Shown here in pieces: positions 1 through 5,900 of a stretch of 7,390 nucleotides of DNA (positions within the stretch are counted from its first letter, which is position 1; every line of letters begins with the position of its first letter). Made by a program: the position numbers and the translations under genes. Origin of the DNA: a bacterium (lineage in GTDB: Bacteria; JAJRZV01); contig JAJRZV010000084.1 of the NCBI GenBank assembly GCA_024275095.1, positions 1 to 7,390 of the forward strand. Direction: 5' to 3'. The notes beneath the pieces are model-generated. The model had not been told where the DNA came from, did not search any database, and saw nothing but the letters and a program-made list of their open reading frames with translations.

Positions 1-188
1 TCTTTCTCGCCGTTGCCCGGTATGGTTGTCGGTTTAACCCTCAATATTTTTCTATTTCTATTTTCGTCCTGGATGATCCTGAACTTCCACCTGACCCCTC
101 ACTTAAAAAACTTTTCGGCTTGAGTGGACCAATACATTGCACACCAGTATTCAGGGGCAGAACGGGTGAACAACTTACATATTTATGA
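1..188 (+). CDS. 3' end of an unrecognised protein (partial)
   Basis: The third forward frame is open from the window edge to a TGA at 186-188, giving the last 61 residues of a protein whose start lies outside the window. The fragment mixes hydrophobic and charged residues plausibly. It has an alternating hydrophobic stretch (ISIFVLDD) followed by a proline-rich acidic turn (PELPPDP), and ends GEQLTYL. I recognise no family, catalytic motif or membrane segment. The other two forward frames are closed by stops within this stretch (by 36 and 123), which favours this frame, although 61 open codons can also occur by chance. The gene converges on the small minus-strand ORF at 221-424, and its stop codon lies inside a 15-bp tandem duplication. 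Confidence 0.5.
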   Translation, partial: FLAVARYGCRFNPQYFSISIFVLDDPELPPDPSLKKLFGLSGPIHCTPVFRGRTGEQLTYL

Positions 189-213
189 AAAAAATAAGTA
201 TGAAAAAAATAAG
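184..213. repeat. Perfect 15-bp tandem duplication at a gene end
   Basis: The unit TATGAAAAAAATAAG occurs twice without interruption, at 184-198 and 199-213. The first copy contains the last bases and the TGA stop of the upstream partial gene, so the second copy is wholly in the intergenic spacer. Each copy carries an A7 run, which reads as T7 on the minus strand just past the end of the small ORF at 221-424. Replication slippage is the simplest origin. The tract may also help end transcription on the minus strand. Confidence 0.85.
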
Positions 214-220
214 AATGGTG

Positions 221-424
221 CTACTGCACACTGTCTTTGAAGAAGCGTAGAAAAAAATCGGTGGTAGCATCCTGCAAATTTTCGTTTTCTCCTGCAGACA
301 AAAGGATTATAAGATACAAAGTGTAGTGTGAAAAATTATCATACTCACCAGTATGGTCTAAATCTTCGGTATTTTCCAGTGCAAGCCTTTTTTCTTCCTG
401 CCAGAGCTCTGATCGCCAGCCCAT
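221..424 (-). CDS. Small hypothetical protein, 67 aa
   Basis: This is a short minus-strand ORF starting with ATG at 424 and ending with TAG at 221-223. No gene opposes it, so it is not a shadow. It is preceded by AAGGGG (431-436 on the plus strand), 6 nt from the start, a good Shine-Dalgarno. The product is acidic in its middle third, has one short hydrophobic stretch (YTLYLIILLSAG, about residues 34-45), and ends in an aromatic, basic segment (FFLRFFKDSVQ). I recognise no family. The hydrophobic stretch is too short to call a membrane anchor with confidence. It is divergent from the nfu-carD operon and shares a 52-bp spacer with it. The call rests mainly on the ribosome binding site and on the lack of a competing gene. 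Confidence 0.5.
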   Translation of the reverse strand: MGWRSELWQEEKRLALENTEDLDHTGEYDNFSHYTLYLIILLSAGENENLQDATTDFFLRFFKDSVQ

Positions 425-430
425 GATCGT

Positions 431-436
431 CCCCTT
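431..436 (-). promoter_or_regulatory. Ribosome binding site of the small minus-strand ORF
   Basis: On the minus strand this reads AAGGGG, 6 nt before the ATG at 424. It is the main evidence that the 67-residue ORF is translated. Confidence 0.5.
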
Positions 437-441
437 GTGGT

Positions 442-470
442 TTGTAAGTTTTTCTAAAATTTGCTAAAAT
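442..470 (+). promoter_or_regulatory. Candidate sigma-70-type promoter for the nfu-tolR operon
   Basis: A -35-like TTGTAA (442-447) and a -10-like TAAAAT (465-470) are separated by exactly 17 bp. The -10 matches the consensus at 5 of 6 positions and the -35 at 4 of 6. A second TAAAAT lies at 455-460, inside an imperfect 10-bp tandem repeat (TTTCTAAAAT then TTGCTAAAAT, 451-470). With the downstream -10, transcription would be expected to start about at 477, the first base of the nfu ATG, which suggests a leaderless message. The call rests on motif matching alone. Confidence 0.45.
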
Positions 471-476
471 AACGTC

Positions 477-707
477 ATGCACCTTCGTGAAAAAGTAGAA
501 CAAGCACTTGAAAAAATCAGGCCTTACCTCCTCAAAGACGGGGGCGATGTGGAACTGGTGGAGGTGGATGGGGGAGTGGTCCGGGTAAGACTCAAGGGCC
601 AGTGTGCTGGTTGTCCATCGTCCACTTTCACGTTGAAAATGGGAATTGAAGATCTCCTCAAATATGAAATTCCTGAAATTGAGCGGGTCGAGGCAGTGTC
701 AGACTAA
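477..707 (+). CDS. NifU C-terminal-domain (Nfu-type) Fe-S cluster carrier
   Basis: This 76-residue protein consists entirely of the NifU C-terminal domain. Family members assemble or carry a [4Fe-4S] cluster, usually bridged between two subunits, and pass it to apo-proteins in the cytoplasm. The diagnostic features are the N-terminal helix (REKVEQALEKIRPYL), the DGGDVELV segment at residues 21-28, and the cluster-binding CAGCPSS at 43-49, with C43 and C46 as ligands. The length matches stand-alone Nfu proteins, so nothing is missing. The ATG at 477 fits the family N-terminus, but no Shine-Dalgarno precedes it, in line with a promoter only 6 bp upstream. It is the first gene of the operon, 18 bp ahead of carD. 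The MEP-pathway enzymes IspG and IspH are Fe-S proteins, so a link to the downstream isp genes is possible but is inference. Confidence 0.9.
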   Translation: MHLREKVEQALEKIRPYLLKDGGDVELVEVDGGVVRVRLKGQCAGCPSSTFTLKMGIEDLLKYEIPEIERVEAVSD

Positions 708-725
708 GGAGTAGGGAGGTTTCCC

Positions 726-1217
726 ATGTTCAAAGTTGGAGACCTTGCCGTATATCCCGCTTATGGCGTGGGTCGTATCGTGTCCATAGAAGAAAAAGTC
801 ATCTCAGGTGAGAAGAGAACCTTTTACGTTGTAGAAATTTTAAAAAAGGGCATGAAAGTCATGGTACCAAAGAATAACGCGGACCAGAAAGGTCTCCGCG
901 ACATCGTGTCACGTAAGAAAGCCAACGAAGTATTCGGGGTCCTCAAAGAACGGAATGTAAAAATTAATAACCAGAACTGGACAAAGCGGTTCAAAGAATA
1001 TCAGGACAAAATTAAAACCGGCCAGATTTACGAAATTGCGGAAGTGCTCAGAGATATCCACATTCTCGGGATGAAGAAAGACCTCTCTTACGGAGAAAAG
1101 AAAATTCTTGAGACGGCACGCGAATTGCTGGTACAGGAACTAGCCATTGCCCTTTCCAAATCGGAGGAAGACATAAGAAAAAAAATACAAAAATGCCTCT
1201 CAGATCATAATAGTTAA
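726..1217 (+). CDS. carD: CarD/CdnL-family RNA polymerase-binding transcription regulator
   Basis: CarD-type proteins bind the RNA polymerase beta subunit and stabilise open promoter complexes, notably at rRNA and growth-related promoters. The N-terminal Tudor-like RNAP-interaction domain, shared with Mfd, covers about residues 1-60, with VGDLAVYPAYGVGRI at 4-18. The helical C-terminal part, about 65-160, contains NWTKRFKEY at 84-92. W85 lies where the family has the tryptophan that wedges into the upstream edge of the bubble. At 163 residues it is close to the usual 160-170. The start is supported by GGGAGGT at 714-720, 5 nt before the ATG. It lies 18 bp after nfu. The ispD gene follows after 18 bp in the same reading frame. 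Linkage of carD to ispD and ispF is familiar from Desulfobacterota-like genomes (recollection, not checked). Confidence 0.93.
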   Translation: MFKVGDLAVYPAYGVGRIVSIEEKVISGEKRTFYVVEILKKGMKVMVPKNNADQKGLRDIVSRKKANEVFGVLKERNVKINNQNWTKRFKEYQDKIKTGQIYEIAEVLRDIHILGMKKDLSYGEKKILETARELLVQELAIALSKSEEDIRKKIQKCLSDHNS

Positions 1218-1235
1218 AGCTTTTTCGGTGTATCG

Positions 1236-1916
1236 GTGACAGGTTCTCTGATAGTTGCTGCAGCGGGAGCTGGTAAACGTGTACAACACCAGCGACCTAA
1301 ACAGCTAATTCAGCTCAAAGGACGAACTATTCTGGAACACACACTTAAAAAATTTGCTTCCATAAGCTGGATAAAATACATCTGTGTTGGCGTCTCTCCA
1401 GAGGTTAATGAGTATCTCCAGAAATCACCCGTTCAAACATCTATCGGCGCCCACCAGAAATTTCAGACGGTTAGAGGCGGCATTACCCGCACTGGCACAA
1501 TAAAAAAATGTCTTATAGAAATGCTAAAAAAGGACTGGGATATAGTACTCATTCACGATGCAGCACGTCCTCTGGTAAAACCTGAAGACGTGGAAGCCAT
1601 AGCGCATGCAGCCCTTGAAAAGGGTATTTGTGTGCCCGGCGCACCTGTAAGAGATACATTGAGAAAAGTGTCCCGGGATGGAATATCACTGGGCACACTG
1701 GACCGCTCTCAGGTATGGAGTATATTCACACCACAAATTTTCAGAAGGGATATCATTGAAAACCTGCTCGACCACTGGCCTGACGAAAGCGAGAGCACAG
1801 ATGATGCTTCCATTGCAGAAAAAGCTGGACTACAGGTACATGTGCTCCGCAGTTCCTCCTGGAACATAAAATTTACTTTTCCTGAAGACCTAACTTATAT
1901 GGAGAAATTACTTTGA
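1236..1916 (+). CDS. ispD: 2-C-methyl-D-erythritol 4-phosphate cytidylyltransferase
   Basis: IspD joins CTP and methylerythritol phosphate to form CDP-methylerythritol, the third step of the non-mevalonate isoprenoid pathway. The 226 residues match the family length. The nucleotide-binding N-terminus reads IVAAAGAGKR at 6-15, followed by RPKQL at 20-24 (R15 and K22 are the expected catalytic pair). HDAARP lies at 107-112 with the metal-binding aspartate D108. VRDT is at 138-141, R157 sits in the DRSQVW segment, TDDA is at 188-191, and K212 lies in NIKFTFPEDL. All key positions are present. GTG at 1236 is the only sensible start: a TAA lies in phase 18 bp upstream, and any later start would cut the nucleotide loop. 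No clear Shine-Dalgarno precedes it, so initiation probably depends on ribosomes ending carD. Its stop overlaps the ispF start by 4 nt. Confidence 0.93.
   Translation: MTGSLIVAAAGAGKRVQHQRPKQLIQLKGRTILEHTLKKFASISWIKYICVGVSPEVNEYLQKSPVQTSIGAHQKFQTVRGGITRTGTIKKCLIEMLKKDWDIVLIHDAARPLVKPEDVEAIAHAALEKGICVPGAPVRDTLRKVSRDGISLGTLDRSQVWSIFTPQIFRRDIIENLLDHWPDESESTDDASIAEKAGLQVHVLRSSSWNIKFTFPEDLTYMEKLL
1902..1905 (+). promoter_or_regulatory. Ribosome binding site supporting a TTG start for ispF
   Basis: GGAG lies 7 nt before the TTG at 1913, inside the end of ispD. It supports the rare start codon, which overlaps the ispD stop as TTGA. Confidence 0.55.
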
Positions 1917-2407
1917 ACTTTAATCTACGCGTGGGACTGGGCTACGACTCACATCCCTTTCACACGAGAGGGCAACTTCTTCTGGGCGGAGTAATTATAC
2001 CGGATGCTCCATCACTTCGAGGAGTTTCTGACGCGGATGTGCTCTTTCATGCTATTGCAGATGCTCTTCTTGGAGCATGTGGCGCTGGCGACATCGGGGA
2101 ATATTTTCCACCTGAAAACCCTTCAAGTAAGGGGTTAAAAAGCTCTTACATTCTTTCTTTTGTCAGGGATACTGTAAAACACCAGGGTTACGAAATTATC
2201 AACCTTGATATCGTCATCATATGTTCCCGCGTAAGGCTTAAATCGTATCTTTCTGAAATGAAAAAAAATATTGCTGAAATACTTTCCATTCCACCAGAAC
2301 GTGTCAACATTAAGGTAAAATCTACTGAAGGTATGGGCTTGAACGATCCGGAAGAAGGAATCGTGTGTATCGCAAACGTACTGTTGAAAGGAGCAGGTGA
2401 AAAATGA
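1913..2407 (+). CDS. ispF: 2-C-methyl-D-erythritol 2,4-cyclodiphosphate synthase
   Basis: IspF cyclises CDP-methylerythritol 2-phosphate to MEcPP, releasing CMP. It works as a trimer with a divalent metal at each subunit interface. At 164 residues it is the normal length. The metal ligands are present: D12 and H14 in GYDSHPF, and H46 in SDADVLFHAI. GDIGEYFPP and the STEGMG threonine-glutamate segment near the C-terminus are also recognisable. Several usually conserved positions differ. The motif commonly seen as HSDADV has valine (V38) instead of histidine. The loop commonly FPDTDP reads FPPENP. The C-terminal stretch commonly GRGEGI reads DPEEGI. The fold and metal site look intact, so I infer an active enzyme. 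Translation starts at TTG 1913, which overlaps the ispD stop and has GGAG upstream. The stop overlaps the gltX ATG. Confidence 0.92.
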   Translation: MNFNLRVGLGYDSHPFHTRGQLLLGGVIIPDAPSLRGVSDADVLFHAIADALLGACGAGDIGEYFPPENPSSKGLKSSYILSFVRDTVKHQGYEIINLDIVIICSRVRLKSYLSEMKKNIAEILSIPPERVNIKVKSTEGMGLNDPEEGIVCIANVLLKGAGEK

Positions 2408-3795
2408 GTGTCCGGGTAAGATTTGCACCTTCACCTACTGGCAAATTGCATCTGGGCAATGCCCGTATTGCCCTGCTGAACTACCTTTTCGCTATCTCTC
2501 AAAACGGGACCTTTTTACTTCGTATAGATGATACAGACCGCGAGCGAAGTGATGAAGAAGCTGTGGAAAGAATACTTTATGACTTGCGCTGGCTCGGCAT
2601 AGAGAGGTTTGAAGGTCCTGTGTTTCAGAGCCGTCGCCTTGCAAGGTATAGAGAAATTGCTGATGCTCTTCTCAACAAAGGTGCAGCATACAGGTGTTTC
2701 TGCACAGAAGAAAATTTAAGAGAAATGAAAAAATCACAATTGGAAAAAGGACTGCCACCACGTTATACCGGTCAATGTCGCACCATACCTCCGGAAAGAG
2801 CAGCAGAAATGGCCGTCAACAACCACGCGTATACCGTGCGTCTAAAAGTGGATCACAACATTTCTTTCTCCGATATGCTTCGAGGAGAATTTACTTTTGC
2901 ACGCGATGATGTGGAAGACTTCATCATTCTCCGGTCTGATGGTTCGCCTACCTACAACTTTGCAAGCGCTATTGACGACATGGATTATAAAATAACCCAC
3001 GTCATTCGCGGAGAAGACCACATTTCCAATACAGCCCGCCAGATTGCGGTCATCCGCAGTTTAAACGGCAAAGAGCCGCAGTACGCCCACATACCTCTCA
3101 TACTTCGCGGCGACGGCAAACCACTATCAAAAAGGAACCTTGCTGAAACCATAGAAGATCTGAGACAAGCAGGGTACCTGGGAGCGGCAGTGGCCACCTA
3201 CCTGATTAACCTCGGATGGAACAGGGCCGAGAAGGGACCTTTTGAACTTGCCGAACTTGCCCACATCTTCAATCTTGAAGACATATCACTGGCTCAGCCA
3301 CATCACAATCCCGGCCAGTTGCGATATATGAATCAACTACTATTGAGACAGAACATGGAATCAGGAAAACTGACGAGCTGTCTTCGGGAATTCCTGGCAC
3401 AAAAGAACATTCTCCTTGATTATCCTGATCAACGTCTCGGAGAATTTCTCTCACTCATCGCTGATAACATCAGCACTCTTGCTGATATAGAAAAATTTCT
3501 GGGCATACTTGACACCAAATTCCTTAATAAAGAAGAATGGGAACATCTGGATGAGAAAGCCGCCGAAATTCTCGATGCTACTGTCGCGTTAACAAAAGAA
3601 AATGAGCTCCCTGATCCTGCTCTTCTCGCATCCCGTACAGGAGCTAAAAAATCCGAAATCCTCATGGCATTAAGAGTTGCAACTACCGGACTTCGCCAGG
3701 GACCGCCTCTTGCAGATATTTTAAAATTTCTCGGACTTCAATGGCGCCTACGGGTTGAAATGTGTCTGAATTATGTTAAAAACTCCTTATTATAA
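2404..3795 (+). CDS. gltX: Glutamyl-tRNA synthetase (class I, GluRS)
   Basis: GluRS charges tRNA-Glu with glutamate using ATP. It supplies translation and, in many bacteria, tetrapyrrole synthesis through glutamyl-tRNA. The Rossmann catalytic domain begins with RFAPSPTGKLHLGNAR, in which HLGN (16-19) is the HIGH-type motif. LRIDDTDRERS lies at 39-49 and the KMSKS-type motif is PLSKR at 240-244. A zinc-binding-like insert has C98, C100, Y121 and C125, but position 127, a histidine ligand in the E. coli enzyme, is threonine here, so zinc binding is uncertain. The C-terminal anticodon-binding half ends near ALRVATTGLRQGPPLADIL (422-440). The 463 residues are normal for the family. It overlaps the ispF stop as ATGA, with AAAGGAG (2387-2393) upstream. 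The sequence alone does not show whether it discriminates tRNA-Glu from tRNA-Gln. Confidence 0.94.
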   Translation: MSVRVRFAPSPTGKLHLGNARIALLNYLFAISQNGTFLLRIDDTDRERSDEEAVERILYDLRWLGIERFEGPVFQSRRLARYREIADALLNKGAAYRCFCTEENLREMKKSQLEKGLPPRYTGQCRTIPPERAAEMAVNNHAYTVRLKVDHNISFSDMLRGEFTFARDDVEDFIILRSDGSPTYNFASAIDDMDYKITHVIRGEDHISNTARQIAVIRSLNGKEPQYAHIPLILRGDGKPLSKRNLAETIEDLRQAGYLGAAVATYLINLGWNRAEKGPFELAELAHIFNLEDISLAQPHHNPGQLRYMNQLLLRQNMESGKLTSCLREFLAQKNILLDYPDQRLGEFLSLIADNISTLADIEKFLGILDTKFLNKEEWEHLDEKAAEILDATVALTKENELPDPALLASRTGAKKSEILMALRVATTGLRQGPPLADILKFLGLQWRLRVEMCLNYVKNSLL

Positions 3796-3799
3796 GGAG
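3794..3799 (+). promoter_or_regulatory. Ribosome binding site deciding the cysS start
   Basis: AAGGAG overlaps the gltX TAA stop and lies 9 nt before GTG 3809. The longer-frame ATG at 3773 has no comparable site, so GTG 3809 is preferred. Confidence 0.75.
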
Positions 3800-3808
3800 A
3801 AGAAACCC

Positions 3809-5287
3809 GTGAAAGTGTTTAATACCCTTTCCGGCCGAAAAGAAGAATTCAATATCACTGGCAATCGAATACGCATGTATGTCTGCGGTGTCACCGTGTA
3901 CGATTATTGCCATATCGGCCATGCGCGTTCACAGGTTGTATTCGATACCATCTACAGATATCTCAAATGGAAAGGGTACGAGGTTACCTATGTGAGAAAT
4001 TTTACCGACGTGGACGACAAAATCATCAATCGCGCCCGGGAAGAAAATCTTCCCTGGCAGGACATTGCAGAAAAGTACATAGAAGCGTTTTACCAGGACA
4101 TGGAACCTCTGGGCATTGAACGACCGGATATTGAACCCAGAGCAACCGAACACATTCCTCAGATGATTCAAATGATTCAGGCACTTCTGGACAGAGGGCA
4201 TGCTTATATCTCTGAAGGGAATGTATATTTCAATGTAAAAAGCTTTCCGGAGTACGGGAAACTCTCCAAGCGAACGCTTGATGAAATGATAGCAGGCGCC
4301 CGTGTGGAACCAGGTGAAGGCAAGCAAAACCCTCTGGATTTTGCTTTGTGGAAGGCCTCCAAACCTGATGAGCCCTCGTGGGACTCACCATGGGGACCAG
4401 GTCGCCCTGGCTGGCACATAGAGTGTTCTGCCATGAGTACTCATTACCTGGGTCCCAGTCTCGACATTCACGGTGGGGGCCTGGACCTCATTTTCCCACA
4501 CCACGAAAACGAAATCGCCCAATCAGAAGGTGCTACGGGTGTAAAGCCTTTCGTCCGTTACTGGATTCACAACGGTTTTGTTCGGGTCAATCAGGAAAAA
4601 ATGAGTAAATCTCTCGGAAACTTTTTTACCATTAGAGAAATCCTTGAAACTCATGACCCGGAAGCACTCCGCCTGTTTCTTCTCGGCCGCCATTACCGCT
4701 CACCCGTCGACTTCACGGAAAAGGGGCTCAGAGACGCGCTCGCCGCTCTTGAACGCATGTATTTTTCTCTCTACATCCTCTTAAACCGCTCATCTTTTAA
4801 AACCATAGACAAAGCACCTCGTTTCTCTTCTACAATGAATGCCGATGAGCTGCCGGATGAATTCTCTCATCTGAAAAATCTTATAACCCGCTTTAAAGCA
4901 GCAATGGATGACGATTTTAATACACCACAGGCAATAGGCGCGGTTTTTGACGCGCTTAATCAGCTAAACAATTTTGCACTGAAGCGCACACCTCATCCTG
5001 CATGGGAAAAGGCATTATTTCTGTTCATCTCGTCTCTAAAACACATCTCCGCAGTCCTCGGAGTGTTTGGTTCAGACCCTGTAATATTTATTGAAAAACT
5101 GCGTGACAGGCACTGTCAAACTCACGGGCTCAAGCGAGAGGAAATTGAAAAACTTGTTAACCAGCGTGCGGATGCAAGGAAACGCAAAGATTATCAGCAA
5201 GCAGATGCGATTCGTGCAGAACTCCTGAAAAAAAACATCATACTTGAAGATTACCCGGACGGCACTCAATGGCGGGTGCGTATTTAA
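3809..5287 (+). CDS. cysS: Cysteinyl-tRNA synthetase (class I, CysRS)
   Basis: CysRS activates cysteine and attaches it to tRNA-Cys, using a catalytic zinc to select the thiol. With the chosen start the protein has 492 residues. CGVTVYDYCHIGHAR (26-40) holds zinc ligand C26 and the HIGH motif at 35-38. NFTDVDDKI lies at 64-72. GWHIECS contains C206, and PHHENE contains H231 and E235, completing the C-C-H-E zinc site with nearly the E. coli spacing. KMSKS is at 264-268. The helical tRNA-binding domain ends with a basic segment and DYPDGTQWRVRI, typical of the family C-terminus. The frame is open back to ATG 3773, inside gltX, but GTG 3809 has AAGGAG 9 nt upstream and gives the expected start MKVFNTL. 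It lies 13 bp after gltX and overlaps the next gene by 19 nt. Confidence 0.95.
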   Translation: MKVFNTLSGRKEEFNITGNRIRMYVCGVTVYDYCHIGHARSQVVFDTIYRYLKWKGYEVTYVRNFTDVDDKIINRAREENLPWQDIAEKYIEAFYQDMEPLGIERPDIEPRATEHIPQMIQMIQALLDRGHAYISEGNVYFNVKSFPEYGKLSKRTLDEMIAGARVEPGEGKQNPLDFALWKASKPDEPSWDSPWGPGRPGWHIECSAMSTHYLGPSLDIHGGGLDLIFPHHENEIAQSEGATGVKPFVRYWIHNGFVRVNQEKMSKSLGNFFTIREILETHDPEALRLFLLGRHYRSPVDFTEKGLRDALAALERMYFSLYILLNRSSFKTIDKAPRFSSTMNADELPDEFSHLKNLITRFKAAMDDDFNTPQAIGAVFDALNQLNNFALKRTPHPAWEKALFLFISSLKHISAVLGVFGSDPVIFIEKLRDRHCQTHGLKREEIEKLVNQRADARKRKDYQQADAIRAELLKKNIILEDYPDGTQWRVRI

Positions 5288-5889
5288 TTATCATTCTGGC
5301 GTCTATCTGTACGCCACCGTTTCCCGTACAGACCACCATACCAGCACAAATGAAATCGGACATCCTCAGCGGCAAACCTGTAATTATCGAGTTCATCCAC
5401 AAAAAAGACCGCGGTGGTGCCCGTGCAGCGATACTGGTGCATTCTACGGTTGACAAAGCATGGAATGTTCTGGTTAATGTCAGAAAATTCCCGGCCTTTA
5501 TACCAGACCTGAACAAAGTGGAAATACTGGAAAAGGGACCCGGATGGGAGGTGGTGAAATTTACTGCATCGCGGGCATTTATAAACTTTTCATACATAAC
5601 GCAACGTCACTACGAACAAAACAATCTTTTAATCTGGTGGGAAGGCCGAGATAACAAATTCACCAGAAATGAGGGATACTGGAAACTTCTTCCTCAATCC
5701 GACGGCGTAATTTTGATTTATTATGCCTGGATTAAACCCCGCTTTCCTGTACCTCAGTTTATAATAAATTATCTGCACGGCAAATCGCTTCCAGGGCTGA
5801 TGAAGGCTGTAAAAAAGCACATAGAAGGAAAAGGGATGGGGAAGGAACGAAAGGAGAAACCCGCTTCAGTTGATGAAATTCCTTTTTGA
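5269..5889 (+). CDS. SRPBCC/START-like (polyketide cyclase/dehydrase-type) protein with hydrophobic N-terminus
   Basis: Residues about 35-185 resemble the SRPBCC helix-grip fold, a deep hydrophobic pocket that binds lipids or other apolar ligands. The cues are a first strand (AAILVHSTVDKAWNVLVNVRKF), then FIPDLNKVEILEKGPGWEVVKF, alternating strands with WWEG, and a closing helix after KSLPGLMKAVKKHIEG. A basic tail (KGKGMGKERKEKP) follows. Residues 5-16 (YLIIILASICTP) are strongly hydrophobic and could be a signal peptide or anchor, but there is no N-terminal positive charge and no proper lipobox. ATG 5269 overlaps cysS by 19 nt and has only a weak Shine-Dalgarno. ATG 5350 (residue 28) would remove the hydrophobic part and has none. 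It sits 11 bp before tolQ, so a role at the membrane is plausible. The ligand is unknown. Confidence 0.75.
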   Translation: MAGAYLIIILASICTPPFPVQTTIPAQMKSDILSGKPVIIEFIHKKDRGGARAAILVHSTVDKAWNVLVNVRKFPAFIPDLNKVEILEKGPGWEVVKFTASRAFINFSYITQRHYEQNNLLIWWEGRDNKFTRNEGYWKLLPQSDGVILIYYAWIKPRFPVPQFIINYLHGKSLPGLMKAVKKHIEGKGMGKERKEKPASVDEIPF

Positions 5890-5890
5890 G

Positions 5891-5895
5891 AGGAG
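5891..5895 (+). promoter_or_regulatory. Ribosome binding site deciding the tolQ start
   Basis: AGGAG lies 5 nt before ATG 5901. The frame is open back to a TTG at 5886, but that codon precedes this site, so ATG 5901 is preferred. Confidence 0.8.
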
Positions 5896-5900
5896 TCAAA

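Noticed and set aside
1913-2407. IspF as an inactive pseudogene because of altered motifs
   Set aside because: The frame is intact, the metal ligands are present, and the gene is translationally coupled between two functional genes. Divergence is a better reading than decay.
1236-2407. A fused bifunctional IspDF
   Set aside because: ispD ends in TGA at 1914-1916 and ispF begins at an overlapping TTG in another frame, so these are two proteins.
2135-2434. 99-residue minus-strand ORF opposite ispF and the gltX start
   Set aside because: It is antisense to the conserved IspF core and has no supporting motifs.
3929-4327. 132-residue minus-strand ORF inside cysS
   Set aside because: It lies opposite a fully conserved CysRS reading frame and shows no recognisable family features. 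It is a shadow of the real gene.
5238-5597. 119-residue minus-strand ORF across the cysS/SRPBCC junction
   Set aside because: It is antisense to two convincing genes and has no family features. I consider it a chance frame.
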